Shown piece after piece: positions 29,895 to 40,100 of a DNA stretch of 64,000 bases. Positions within the stretch are counted from its first letter, which is position 1. Each line of letters opens with the position of its first letter. The notes under the pieces are model-generated. The model made no database searches. It was not told the origin of the DNA and saw only the letters and a program-made list of their open reading frames with translations. The stretch is from CAVSUR01 sp963846005 (GTDB taxonomy: Bacteria > Actinomycetota > Actinomycetes > Streptosporangiales > Streptosporangiaceae), in NCBI GenBank assembly GCA_963846005.1, contig CAWJUH010000002.1, forward strand, positions 540,544 through 604,543. Reading direction: 5' to 3'. The position numbers and the translations under genes are program-made.

Positions 29895-31891
29895 GGGCGG
29901 GCCGGGCCGCCGCGGCCTGCGCACTGGCCGGGGCGCTCGCCGTCGCGCTGCCGGCGCTGGCCGGGGCCGCGCCCGCCCGCGCCGACATCGTCCGCCAGGA
30001 CCAGTCCTGGGTGCTGGATGCGCTGGATGCGCCGGCCGCCTGGAATATCAGCAAGGGGCAGGGCGTGATCGTCGCTGTCATCGACAGCGGCGTGAGCCCG
30101 GAGGCGAACGACCTGGCGGGCTCGGTGCTGCCGGGCCCGGACTACACCGGGGTCGACACGCCGCCGAGCGACCCGAACTGGGGCATGCACGGAACCTGGA
30201 TGGCCTCGCTGATCGCCGGCCATGGGCACGGCGGCGTCCCGGGCGGAGCCCAGCCCGATGGCGTGCTCGGGGTCGCGCCGCAGGCCAAGGTGCTGTCGGT
30301 CCGGGTGATCACCGACCGCCAGGATCCCGGCTACGCCGCCTACCAGAACGAGCCGCCGCAGCGCGGCCAGCGGGAGCTGGCCCGGGCCATCCGGTACGCC
30401 GTGTCCCATCACGCCGGGGTCATCAGCATGTCGCTGGGCTACGACATGGCCAGTACCCCGGTGCGCACGGCGCTGCAGGGCGCGGTGAGCCACAACGTGG
30501 TCGTGGTGGCCTCGGCGGGCAATTCCGGCGCGCTGGCGCAGACCCAGCGGGCCGGTCAGGCGCCGTACTCCTTCCCGGCCAGCTACCCGGGCGTGCTGAG
30601 CGTCGGCGCGGTCAACCGGTACGGCCAGCCGGCCTCGTTCTCCAGCAGCAACATCTCGGTGGAAGTGGCTGCGCCCGGCGTCAACGTGCCCGCCGAGGGC
30701 CGCGGTAACGGGTACTGGCTAGTCAGCGGGACCAGCCCCGCGTGCGCGCTGACCGCGGGCACGGCCGCGCTGATCAAGTCGCGGTATCCGCAGCTGCCGC
30801 CGGCGCTGGTCCGGCAGGCCATCATGACCAGCACGCATCACCGCCCGCCGGGCGGCTACGACGCGCAGGTCGGCCACGGCACCGTCGACGCCGCCGCCGC
30901 GCTGCGCAAGGCCGGCCAGCTCTACCGGCAGCAGGTGGCGCCCGGGCCGGGCACGGGACGGGGCGCGGGCCGCGGGGCCGGCCTGGCCGCGAATCACGGC
31001 ATCGCGGGCAGCCGGCACTTCGGCGGCGGGCCGTCCGCGGTCCCGCCGGTCCCGGTCGGCTCGCGCGGCATCGGCACCTTGCTCTTGCTGCTGTTGCTGG
31101 GCATCGGCTGCCTGGCCGTGGTGGCGGCCGCGGCCTGGCGGCTGGTCAGCATCCGGCGGCCAGTCCCGGGCCGGCCGGCCGGGCCGCCCGCCTGGGCCAG
31201 CCCGTCGCCCGGACCCGGACCCGCCGGGCTGCGCGCGCCCCGCTACCAGGCGGGCGGCTACGGCCGCCAGGCCGGCGGCTACGGCCAGCGCGGCGCCGGC
31301 TACGAACCGGCGGGTGGCGGCCCCGGCCCGGCGGGTGACGGCCACGACCCACGGGCCGGCGGCTACGGCCTGCCGGGTGGTGCCGGCGGCACCACCCATC
31401 CAGACGGTGCCTCCCCGCCAGACGGCGGCTACCAACCCGGCGGCGCTTATCAGCCCCGCGGCGGCTATCAGCCTGGCGGCGGCTATCAGCCTGGGGGCGG
31501 CTATCAGCCCGGCAATCCGGGCAGTAGCGGCTATCCGGATCTCGGCGCTTACCCGGAGCCGGGCGCTTATCCGCGCGGCGGCGCTGACCTGCCGGGCGGC
31601 GCCTATCAGGCCGGGAACGTCGCGGGGGCGCCCGGCAACGGCGCGGGGCCACCTGGCCATGGCGCGGGGCCGCCTGGCCATGGCGCGGGCCCGGCCGGCA
31701 ATGGAGCGGGGCCGGCCGGGGCCGACGAGGACGAGGGTGGTCCCGGCTGCCGGGACGCACTTGGCGAGCGCCCGGCGGCTGGTCACGCCCGGCCCGGAGC
31801 CGGGGCAGGCGGCGGTCCTCGCTTCCCGTGGCAGGCTCCCGCGCAGGCCTGCCGGCACGCGGCGGACGGCAAGAACGATCAGCCCGGATGA
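29888..31891 (+). CDS. Membrane-anchored subtilisin-like serine protease (mycosin-like)
   Basis: A 667-residue S8 protease. A signal peptide (LAGALAVALPALAGAAPARA) precedes the catalytic domain. The Asp is in VIVAVIDSGVSP, the His in MHGTWMASLIAGHGHG, the oxyanion Asn region in VVASAGNSGA, and the Ser in VSGTSPACALTAG. Near residue 400 comes a transmembrane helix (LLLLLLLGIGCLAVVAAAAW). It is followed by a roughly 240-residue Gly/Pro/Tyr-rich tail with GGYQPGG and GAGPPGH repeats, predicted cytoplasmic. Mycosins of type VII secretion share this layout but have a short tail, and no EsxA, EccB/C/D/E gene is nearby. Expression is coupled to the upstream membrane gene. Confidence 0.87.
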   Translation: MLRAGRAAAACALAGALAVALPALAGAAPARADIVRQDQSWVLDALDAPAAWNISKGQGVIVAVIDSGVSPEANDLAGSVLPGPDYTGVDTPPSDPNWGMHGTWMASLIAGHGHGGVPGGAQPDGVLGVAPQAKVLSVRVITDRQDPGYAAYQNEPPQRGQRELARAIRYAVSHHAGVISMSLGYDMASTPVRTALQGAVSHNVVVVASAGNSGALAQTQRAGQAPYSFPASYPGVLSVGAVNRYGQPASFSSSNISVEVAAPGVNVPAEGRGNGYWLVSGTSPACALTAGTAALIKSRYPQLPPALVRQAIMTSTHHRPPGGYDAQVGHGTVDAAAALRKAGQLYRQQVAPGPGTGRGAGRGAGLAANHGIAGSRHFGGGPSAVPPVPVGSRGIGTLLLLLLLGIGCLAVVAAAAWRLVSIRRPVPGRPAGPPAWASPSPGPGPAGLRAPRYQAGGYGRQAGGYGQRGAGYEPAGGGPGPAGDGHDPRAGGYGLPGGAGGTTHPDGASPPDGGYQPGGAYQPRGGYQPGGGYQPGGGYQPGNPGSSGYPDLGAYPEPGAYPRGGADLPGGAYQAGNVAGAPGNGAGPPGHGAGPPGHGAGPAGNGAGPAGADEDEGGPGCRDALGERPAAGHARPGAGAGGGPRFPWQAPAQACRHAADGKNDQPG

Positions 31892-31931
31892 CCGGCGCAG
31901 CCCGGCCCGGGCGGCCGGCGGCGGCCGGCTG

Positions 31932-32264
31932 GTGCCGGGCCAGTCCGGCCCGGATGAGTTCGACAGCCAGGTCCTCGACGTCGTCGAGGCGATCCCGCCG
32001 GGCCAGGTGATGTCCTACGGCGACATCGCCGAATACCTCGGCCAGTACGGCCCCCGCCGGGTGGGCCGGGTGATGGCGCTGTGGGGCGGGGGAGTGGCCT
32101 GGTGGCGGGTGGTGCACGCCGACGGCTCGCTGCTGGCCGGGCACGAGCGGGAGGCGCTGGGCCGCTACGCCGGCGAGGGCACCCCGCTGCGGGCCGGCTC
32201 CGACGGCCGCCCGGCCCGGGTCGACATGCCCCGGGCTCGCTGGCTCACTCCGCCCCCGAGGTAA
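31932..32264 (+). CDS. Alkyltransferase-like DNA-binding protein (MGMT family, no active Cys)
   Basis: About 110 residues from GTG 31932. It has the MGMT C-terminal fold with PPGQVMSYGDIAEYLGQYG, GPRRVGRVMALWGGG and VAWWRVVHADGSL. The PCHR active-site Cys of O6-alkylguanine transferases is replaced by a Trp (WWRVV), which is the hallmark of alkyltransferase-like (ATL) proteins. These bind O6-alkylguanine lesions without repairing them and hand them to nucleotide excision repair. Earlier starts in this frame exist but are not conserved. It follows the protease gene by 40 bases. Confidence 0.85.
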   Translation: MPGQSGPDEFDSQVLDVVEAIPPGQVMSYGDIAEYLGQYGPRRVGRVMALWGGGVAWWRVVHADGSLLAGHEREALGRYAGEGTPLRAGSDGRPARVDMPRARWLTPPPR

Positions 32265-32285
32265 CGCCGGGCTGGCTCCGGCTGC

Positions 32286-33140
32286 TCACGCCGCCATCAA
32301 GATGATGCCGGCCGCGATCACCGCGGCGGCCGCGGTGCGCCGGAGCCCGAACCGCTCGCGCAGGAACACCATCCCGATCAGCGCCGCGAACACCACGCTG
32401 ATCTCCCGGATCGCCGCGACCTCGGCCAGCGGCGCCCGGGTCTGCGCCCACAGCACGATCCCGTACGCGGTCAGCGCCAGCAGCCCGGCCAGCAGGCCCG
32501 GTCCCGCGTGCGCCGCCACCAGCCACTGCCGGGCGGGCCGGCGGATCGCGGCGACCACCGCCATCACCGGTCCTTGCAGCAGGAACAGCACGCCCGCGTA
32601 CGCCCAGGGATCGTGCGCGTGCCGCACGCCGATGCCGTCAGTGACCGTGTAGCTGGCGATCGTCAGCCCGGTCAGCAGCGCGGCGAGCACCGCGGGCAGC
32701 TCGTCGCGGGTCAGCCGCCCGGCCGACAGGGTCAGGCTCATCAGCCCGGCCGCCAGCACGCACACCCCGGCCAGCGCGAGCGGGCCGAGCCGCTCCCCGG
32801 CCAGCAGGTACGCGCCGGCCGCCACCAGCAGCGGCGACGTGCCCCGCGCGATCGGGTAGGTGTGGTTGAACGCACCGAGCCGGTAGGTGTTCAGCAGCGC
32901 CAGGTTGTACCCGGTGTGGATCGCCGCCGAGGCGACCGCGTACGGCAGCGCCGCCCGGGCCGGCAGGCCGGTGACCGCGAGCAGCGCGGCGCCGCCGGCC
33001 GCCGAGGCCACGCCGATGAGCCCGAACGCCATCAGCTGGTCGCCAGCCCGCTTGGCGATCGCGTTCCAGCAGGCGTGCAGCGCGCCCGCGCCGACGACGA
33101 TGAGCACGACCAGCGGGGTCAGCTGCGGGTTGCCGGTCAC
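32286..33140 (-). CDS. EamA-family (DMT) membrane transporter
   Basis: A 284-residue protein of ten predicted helices in two EamA repeats, beginning near VVLIVVGAGALHACWNAIAK and at the midpoint LAALLTGLTIASYTVTDGIG. The conserved pattern RGTSPLLVAAGAYLLAGERL in repeat one and EISVVFAALIGMVFLRERFG in repeat two is typical of drug/metabolite transporters. The ligand cannot be predicted. It converges on the ATL gene with 21 bases between. The start at 33140 fits the first helix. Confidence 0.88.
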   Translation of the reverse strand: MTGNPQLTPLVVLIVVGAGALHACWNAIAKRAGDQLMAFGLIGVASAAGGAALLAVTGLPARAALPYAVASAAIHTGYNLALLNTYRLGAFNHTYPIARGTSPLLVAAGAYLLAGERLGPLALAGVCVLAAGLMSLTLSAGRLTRDELPAVLAALLTGLTIASYTVTDGIGVRHAHDPWAYAGVLFLLQGPVMAVVAAIRRPARQWLVAAHAGPGLLAGLLALTAYGIVLWAQTRAPLAEVAAIREISVVFAALIGMVFLRERFGLRRTAAAAVIAAGIILMAA

Positions 33141-33706
33141 CGGCTTCGCCCCGGCCCAGTCCCGCCGATGCGGGCGGCCCCGGCCCGGGCCCCGGCGGTC
33201 CGGGCGCCCCCGGCGCGAACGGCGCCCGTGCGGGCGGTCCCGGTGCGGCGGGGCGTGAGATCAGCGTACGGAAACGATCCTGACGGTGACATGAGGCTCC
33301 TGGTGCCAGCCCGGTATCCGGGCATGCCGGTAAGAGCCCTCAGGGCTTTTACCCCGTCAGGTGTGGGGGCGGCCTCCCCGGCTCTTGCCGGGCCCGGCCG
33401 TCCCTGGTGCCGCTCGGTCCAGGCCGCCGTTCCCTAGTTGTCGTGCGAGTGACCAGCGCGGAAACGGAACGGAACCCTAGGCACAACCACAAGCTGCCCG
33501 TCAGCCTACCCGGCCCGCCCGCAAGTGCTGCAGACCGCCCGGCAACCTCCCTTAACGGTGCAAATTTGTCTGCCTCCGCTTTGTTTGCCTCCGCGGCGCA
33601 AATCCGCCCCGTTAATGACGCGGCCGCGCCGGCGCTCGCGCTCTTTGCCGCCGTTGGCGGCTAACCGCCGCGGAATGTCGGCGGCATCTGCTGGAATCGG
33701 CATGAC
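33141..33706 (+). other. Intergenic region upstream of adnA, no supported gene
   Basis: A 566-bp gap between a minus-strand transporter start and adnA. The only frame of note, an 85-codon run at 33407-33664, has no conserved features and no good RBS. The stretch 33555-33610 is notably AT-rich (TTTGTCTGCCTCCGC repeated as a near-copy) and probably includes the adnAB promoter. No clear -35/-10 or terminator was found. Confidence 0.5.
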
Positions 33707-36700
33707 ATGGACCGTCCGCCCCCCTCCTACCGGCTGATCCGCCAGCCCGTGCCGGCGGCGGCCCCGCCGCGCCTGGACGGGGCCCAGCAGCTCGTCGTCT
33801 CGCACGCCGGCGGGCCGCTGCTGGTGCTGGCCGGGCCCGGCACCGGGAAGACCACCACGATCGTCGAGACGGTGACGGACCGGATCAGCCGCCGCGGCAT
33901 CGCGCCGGGCCGGGTGCTGGTGCTCACCTTCAGCCGCAAGGCCGCGCAGGAACTGCGCGAGCGCATCACGCTGCGGCTTGGCCGCACCACCCGCTCGCCG
34001 CTCGCGCTGACCTTCCACAGCTACGCCTACGCGCTGGTGCGCCGCGAGTTCGTGCTGGCCGGCGACGAGCCGCCGATCCTGCTGCCCGGGCCGGAGCAGC
34101 TGCTGGAGGTGCGCAGGCTGCTGCGCGGCGAGGCGGCCGACGGCGCGCCGGGCTGGCCGGAGCGGCTGCGGCCCGCGCTCGGCACCCGCGGCTTCGCCGC
34201 CGAGCTGCGCGACTTCCTGCTCCGGGCCGCCGAGCGCGGGCTGGACGGCCGGTCGCTGGCCCAGCTCGGCCGCCGCCGCGACCGGGACGACTGGGTGGCC
34301 GCCGGGGCGTTCCTGGACCGCTACGCCGCCCGGTTCGACCTGGCGCCGGTGCCGGCCTACGACTACGCCGAGATCGTCAGGATGGCGGGCCGGCTGCTGC
34401 GCAGCACCGCGGTCAGGGACCGGGAGCGGCAGGCCTACGACGTGGTGCTGGTCGATGAGTACCAGGACACCGACCCGGCGCAGGAGGAACTGCTGGCCGC
34501 GCTGGCCGGCGACGGCCGGGAGCTGATCGCCGTCGGGGATCCGGACCAGTCGATCTACGCCTTCCGCGGCGCGGACGTGGACGCGATCCGCCGGTTCCCC
34601 GAGCGGTTCACCCACCCCGACGGCAGCCCGGCCGGGGTGGTGGCCCTCGGCACCTGCCGCCGCAGCGGCCCGGTATTGCTGGCCGCCTCCCGGCGGGTCG
34701 CGCAGCGGCTGCCCGCCACGGCGGCCGGGCCGCTGCTCACGTCCCGGGGCCACCGGGCGCTGGCCCCGCTGCCGGATGCGCCGCCCGGCACGGTGTCGAT
34801 CAGGATCGCCGACAGCGCCAGCGCCGAGGCCGCGCTGATCGCGGACACGCTGCGCCGCGCGCACCTGCTGGACCGGCTGCCCTGGTCCTCGATGGCGGTG
34901 CTGGTGCGCTCGGCCGCGCTCAGCGTCCCGGTGCTGTCCCGGGCGCTGACCGCCGCCGGGGTGCCGTCCGCGGTGATCGGCGACGACCTGCCGCTCACCG
35001 CGCAGACCGGGGCCCGGCCGCTGCTGCTGCTGCTGAGCTGCGCGCTGCGGCCCGGCGCGCTGACCGAGGACAGCGCCGCCGAGCTGCTCACCGGGCCGCT
35101 CGGCGGCACCGACGCGCTCGGCCTGCGGCGGCTGCGCCGGGTGCTGCGGGCCGCGGCGCAGGCCGCCGGGCCGCCGCCGGCCGCCGAGCCGCTGGCGGCG
35201 GCGCTGCGCGACCCGCGCGAGCTGGCCGCGGCGGCCTGGCCGGAGGGAGCAGAGGGCCCCGAGGAGGCGCACGGCCCGCGGCCGTCCGGCGCCGCCGGGG
35301 GCAGCCGCGCCGTCCGGTCCGCACTCGCCGCCGCCCGCCGGGTGGCTGGCCTGCTCGCGGCCGCCCGCGCCGCCGCCCCGGCCACCACCGCGCACGAGCT
35401 GCTGTGGCAGCTGTGGGAGGCCAGCGGCCTGGCCCCGGCCTGGCAGGCGCAGTCGGCGGCCGGCGGGCAGCGCGGCGCAGCCGCCGACGCCGACCTGGAT
35501 GCCGTGGTGGCCCTCTTCGACGCGGCCGCCCGGTTCACCGCCCGGCTGCCGCACGGCTCGCCGCTGCTGTTCCTGGACAGCCTGGCCGGGCAGGAGATCG
35601 CCGGTGACACCCTCGCCGAGCGGGCGGCGCACGGCGACGCGGTTGCGGTGCTGACCGCGCACCGGTCCAAGGGCCTGGAATGGGACCTGGTGGTGGTGGC
35701 CGGAGTACAGGAGGGCATCTGGCCCGACATCCGGCTGCGCGGCTCGCTGCTCGGGATGGACGAGCTGGTTGACGCGGCCTCCGGCCGGGCGGCCGCGGCC
35801 GGACAGCCGGACGACGCGGCCGCGGCGGCGCTCAGCGCCAAGCTGCTGGACGAGGAGCGCCGGCTGTTCTACGTCGCGGTGACCAGGGCCCGGCGGGCGC
35901 TGGTGGTGACCGCGATCGGCGGTGACGACGCCGAGGTGCGGCCGTCCCGGTTCCTGGCCGAGCTGGCCGGGGGCGACGTCGCGGTCGAGCCGGCCGCGGG
36001 CGGCGGGCGGTGGCTGTCCCTGCCGGCCCTGACCGCGGACCTGCGCCAGGCGGCGGCGGACGGCGAGCTGCCCGCGGCGGTGCGCCAGGCCGCGGCCCGG
36101 CAGCTGGCCCGGCTGGCCGCGGCCGGGGTCCGCGGCGCCCATCCGCGCCGCTGGTACGCGCTGACCGAGCTGTCCGCGGCCGGCCCGGCCTTCCCCGGCG
36201 AGGTGCGGCTGTCGCCGTCGTCGGTGGAAGGGTTCGCCCGGTGCGGGCTGCGCTGGCTGCTGGAAACGGCGGCCGGGGCTGGGTCGGCCAGCGCCGTGCA
36301 GGGGTTCGGCAGCGTCATCCACGCGGCGGCCGTGCTCGCCGCCGAGGGCGCGAGCGAGGACGACATCACCAAGCGGCTGGACGAGATCTGGCACCACCTG
36401 GATTTCGGCAGCGCCTGGTACAGCGAGCACCAGCGCCGCCGGGCCGAGCAGATGGTGGCCAAGTTCCTGGACTGGCACCGGGCCAACCCGCGCGAGCTGG
36501 TCGCGGTCGAGCGGCAGCTCCAGGTCCGGGTCGGCCAGGTGCTGATCACCGGCCGGGTGGACCGGCTGGAGCGTGATGCCGGCGGCCGGGCCGTCGTGGT
36601 GGACCTGAAGACCGGGACCAGCTTCCCGGATGCCGGGGAGCTGGAACGGCACCCGCAGCTGGGCGTCTACCAGCTGGCCGTGCTGCTCGGCGCGTTCGCC

Positions 36701-36958
36701 GAGCTCGGCCTGACCGAGCCGGGGGGCGCCGAGCTGGTCCAGGTCGGCAAGGCCGCGCTGTCCGCGTCGGTCCGGGTCCAGCCGCAGCGGGCGCTGTCCG
36801 ACGACCCGGACCCGGACTGGGCCGGCGCGATGGTCAGCACCGTCGCCGCGGGGATGGCCAGCCCGGTGTTCCAGGCCACGGCCAACCCGACCTGCCGGGT
36901 CTGCCCGGTCGCCTCCAGCTGCCCGGTGCACGAGCGCGGCGCGCAGGTCACGTCGTGA
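33707..36958 (+). CDS. adnA: AdnA-type UvrD/Rep helicase with Fe-S nuclease domain
   Basis: A 1083-residue DNA double-strand-break resection subunit. The SF1 motor has Walker A GPGTGKTT (43-50), motif Ia VLVLTFSRKAAQELRER, DEYQDTDPAQEE, GDPDQSIYAFRG, and the later motifs HRSKGLEWDLVVVAGVQEG and LFYVAVTRARRALVV. The C-terminal PD-(D/E)xK nuclease has HAAAVLAAEG, then GRVDRLERDAGGRAVVVDLK. It is bracketed by four Cys (FARCGLRW near the start and CRVCPVASSC at the end), the 4Fe-4S nuclease pattern. In mycobacteria AdnAB is a paired motor-nuclease complex. The downstream paralogue supports the AdnA name. Confidence 0.92.
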   Translation: MDRPPPSYRLIRQPVPAAAPPRLDGAQQLVVSHAGGPLLVLAGPGTGKTTTIVETVTDRISRRGIAPGRVLVLTFSRKAAQELRERITLRLGRTTRSPLALTFHSYAYALVRREFVLAGDEPPILLPGPEQLLEVRRLLRGEAADGAPGWPERLRPALGTRGFAAELRDFLLRAAERGLDGRSLAQLGRRRDRDDWVAAGAFLDRYAARFDLAPVPAYDYAEIVRMAGRLLRSTAVRDRERQAYDVVLVDEYQDTDPAQEELLAALAGDGRELIAVGDPDQSIYAFRGADVDAIRRFPERFTHPDGSPAGVVALGTCRRSGPVLLAASRRVAQRLPATAAGPLLTSRGHRALAPLPDAPPGTVSIRIADSASAEAALIADTLRRAHLLDRLPWSSMAVLVRSAALSVPVLSRALTAAGVPSAVIGDDLPLTAQTGARPLLLLLSCALRPGALTEDSAAELLTGPLGGTDALGLRRLRRVLRAAAQAAGPPPAAEPLAAALRDPRELAAAAWPEGAEGPEEAHGPRPSGAAGGSRAVRSALAAARRVAGLLAAARAAAPATTAHELLWQLWEASGLAPAWQAQSAAGGQRGAAADADLDAVVALFDAAARFTARLPHGSPLLFLDSLAGQEIAGDTLAERAAHGDAVAVLTAHRSKGLEWDLVVVAGVQEGIWPDIRLRGSLLGMDELVDAASGRAAAAGQPDDAAAAALSAKLLDEERRLFYVAVTRARRALVVTAIGGDDAEVRPSRFLAELAGGDVAVEPAAGGGRWLSLPALTADLRQAAADGELPAAVRQAAARQLARLAAAGVRGAHPRRWYALTELSAAGPAFPGEVRLSPSSVEGFARCGLRWLLETAAGAGSASAVQGFGSVIHAAAVLAAEGASEDDITKRLDEIWHHLDFGSAWYSEHQRRRAEQMVAKFLDWHRANPRELVAVERQLQVRVGQVLITGRVDRLERDAGGRAVVVDLKTGTSFPDAGELERHPQLGVYQLAVLLGAFAELGLTEPGGAELVQVGKAALSASVRVQPQRALSDDPDPDWAGAMVSTVAAGMASPVFQATANPTCRVCPVASSCPVHERGAQVTS

Positions 36959-37106
36959 CGGGGTCGCGCGGGTGGCGCCGTGACGGGGTCGCGCGGGTGG
37001 CGCCGTGACGGAGTCGCGCGGGGTGGCGCCTGACGGGGTCGCGCGGGGTGGCGTCGTGACGGGGTCGCGCGGGTGGCGCCGTGACGGAGTCGCGCGAGGT
37101 GACACA
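36955..37106 (+). repeat. Six tandem 25-26 bp repeats between adnA and adnB
   Basis: Units start at 36955, 36980, 37005, 37031, 37056 and 37081. Five begin GTGACGG(G/A)GTCGCGCG and the fourth lacks the first G. Unit 1 overlaps the adnA stop, and the last ends just before GTG 37107 of adnB, which itself begins GTGACC. So each copy carries a GTG that could mimic the real start, plus a GCGCGGG(G)TGG stretch. It is neither coding in a conserved frame nor a known site. Confidence 0.85.
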
Positions 37107-40100
37107 GTGACCGGCCCGGCCTCCGGCGGCACGGCCGGGACGAGCCCCCGCTACACCCCGGCGCAGCTGGCCAGGCTGCTCGGCCTGCCCGAGCCGACGG
37201 CCGAGCAGGCGGCGGTGATCGGCGCGCCGCCCGGCCCGCTGGCGGTGATCGCCGGGGCCGGCTCGGGCAAGAGCGAGACCATGGCGGCGCGGCTGGTCTG
37301 GCTGGTGGCCAACGGGCTGGTCCGGCCCGAGCGGGTGCTCGGCCTGACGTTCACCAGGAAGGCGGCGGCCGAGCTCGCCGAGCGGGTCAGGACCCGGCTG
37401 GACGGCCTGCGCCGGGCCCGGCTGGCGGAGCTGCCCGGCCCCGCCGCAACCACCGCTGCCGCCATCACCACCACCGCTACCACCGCCGAGGCCGATCCGG
37501 TGGCCGGCGATCCGGTCATCGCCACCTACCACTCCTATGCCGGCCGGCTGGTCGCCGACCACGCGCTGCGCGAGGCGCTGGAGCCCTCGCTGCGGCTGAT
37601 CACCCCGGCCGTGTGCTGGCAGCTCGCGGCCCGGGTCGTGGCCGCCTACGACGGGCCGATGGATGCGGTCAGCTGGGCGCCGTCCACCGTCACCGCCGCC
37701 GTGCTGGACCTGGCCGGGGAGCTGGCTGAGCACCTGCGCGGCCCGGACGACGTGCGGCAGACCGGCCGGTGGCTGGACGAGCAGCGGGCCGCGCTGCCCG
37801 GCCGGGTGCCCGCCGGTGCGAGCCGGGCAGTGGCCGCCCAGCGCACCCGCGAGCAGCTGCTGCCGCTGGTGGCCGCATATCAGCAGGCAAAGGCCGCCCG
37901 GGAGGTCATCGACTACGGCGACCAGATGGCCCTCGCGGCCCGGATCGCCACCCGCCACCCGCAGGTCGGGACGGCCGAGCGGGCCCGCTACCAGGTCGTG
38001 CTGCTCGATGAGTACCAGGACACCTCGCACGCCCAGCTGATGCTGCTCGCGGCGCTGTTCGGCGGCGGCCACCCGGTGACCGCCGTCGGCGACCCGTGCC
38101 AGTCCATCTACGGGTGGCGCGGTGCGAGCGCGGGCAACCTCACCCGGTTCAGCGCGGACTTCCCGGCGGCCAGCGGCTCGCCTGCGCCGGTCCGGCTGCT
38201 GTCGACCAGCTTCCGCAACACCGGCCGGGTGCTGGACGCGGCAGCGCTCATCCAGCAGGACCTGCGCGCGCAGGCGCCCCAGGTGCCGCGGCTGACCGCC
38301 CCGCCCGGCCGGGCCGGGCGCGGGCATGTCGCCTGCGCGCTGCTGGAGACGGCCGCAGCGGAGGCGGCCTGGGTCGCCGACCGGATCGCCGCGCTGCTGG
38401 CGCTCGCGCCGGGGCTGGCTCCCGACGAACGGCCCTGGCCCGACGGCCGGGCCGCCCAGGTGCAGCCGCGCGACATCGCGGTGCTGTGCCGCAAGCGGTC
38501 GCAGTTCCCGGCGCTGCGCGCCGCGCTCGCCGAGCGCGACATCCCGGTTGAGGTGGTGGGCCTGGGCGGGTTGCTGACCGTGCCGGAGGTGGCGGACATC
38601 GTCGCGACGCTGCGGGTCATGCATGACCCGGGAGCCGGCGACGCGCTGGCCCGGCTGCTCACCTCGCCGCGCTGGCGGATCGGGCCGGCCGACCTGGTCG
38701 CGCTCGGTGCCCGGGCCCGGGTGCTGGCCCGCCAGGGCGCCGGCCGGGACGCCCGCCCGGGCGAGCCGGGCGAGCCGGACAGCCCCACCGCGCCGGGCGC
38801 CGCCCCCCCGGAGCAGCCCGATGCGCTGGCGCAGACGGTCGGCGACCTGATCCGGGAGGCCGGCAGCCTGGTCGAGGCCCTGGACGACCTCGGCAGCCGG
38901 CAGGCCTACTCGGCGGCGGGCTATGACCGGCTGCACGCGCTCGCGGCCGAGCTGCGGATGCTGCGCGGCCAGGCGGGCCGCTCGCTGCCCGAGCTGGTCG
39001 GCGAGGTCGAGCGGGTGCTGTCGCTGGACATCGAGGTCGCCGCCCGGCCCGGCGCCGACCCGGTGTCGGCCCGGGCCGACCTGGACGCCTTCGCCGACGC
39101 CGCCGCGGTGTTCGCCGGCGACCAGACCGAGCCGACGCTCGGCGCCTTCCTGGCCTACCTGGCCGCCGCCGAAGCCGAGGAGTTCGGGCTGGAGGCCGGC
39201 CGGGTCGGGGAGACCGACTCGGTGAAGCTGGCCACCGTGCATGCCGCCAAGGGCCTGCAATGGGCCGCGGTGTTCGTGCCCGGCCTGGCCGGCGGCGCTA
39301 AAGGCCATGTGTTCCCGGCCCGGCCGCGGCTGACCACGCGGTGGACCGACAACCCGCGGCTGCTGCCGTTCGGGCTGCGCGGCGACGCCGCCGACCTGCC
39401 GGCCCTGGCCGGCCTGGCCGCGTACGACCTGACCCGGTTCGGCGAGGCGTGCGCGGCGCGGGAGCTGTCGGAGGAACGGCGGCTGGCCTACGTGGCCGCA
39501 ACCCGGGCGGCATTCTGGCTGGGCTGCTCGGGCTACTGGTGGGGCGGGGGGTCCTCCCGGCTCGGCCCGTCGGCGTTCCTGGCCGAGGTCCGCTCGGCCT
39601 GCGAGGCCGGGGCCGGGACGGTGGCCTGCTGGACCCCGGAGCCGGGCGACGACGCGCAGAACCCTGCCCTGGCGGAGCCGCCCTCCGCGCCGTGGCCGGC
39701 CGCGGCGAGCGCCGGCAGCGCCCGGTATGCCGCCGTCCGGGCCGCAGGTGACCTGGTCGAGGCGGCGATGGCCGCCCCGGCGGGGGAGGCCGGGCCTGCC
39801 GTGCCGCCCAGTTACCGGTCGCAGGTGGCGGCCTGGGCGCGCGACACCGAGTTGCTGCTCGCCGAGCGCGGCCAGCGCCGCGAGGACGGTGTCGCGGTCA
39901 GGCTGCCCCGCCGGATCCCGGTGTCGTCGCTGGTCACGATGGCCCGCGACCCGGCCGAGCTGGCCCGGCAGGTCCGCCGCCCGATGCCGCAGCCACCCGC
40001 CCCGCAGGCCGGCCGGGGCACCGAGTTCCACCGCTGGCTGGAGCAGCGGTTCGGCCGGCAGCAGCTGCTGGACGCCGATGACCTGCCCGGCGCGGCGGAC

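Noticed and set aside
33407..33664. Small 85-codon open frame upstream of adnA
   Set aside because: No recognisable motif, no convincing RBS, and it lies in a probable promoter region.
37005..37106. Upstream GTG starts for adnB within the repeat array
   Set aside because: The extension would be repeat-encoded and not conserved; GTG 37107 has a properly spaced GAGG. Kept as a testable alternative in the findings.
33506..37132. Minus-strand 1208-codon open frame opposite adnA
   Set aside because: Composition is Arg/Gly/Pro-rich with no motif; adnA on the plus strand has all helicase and nuclease motifs.
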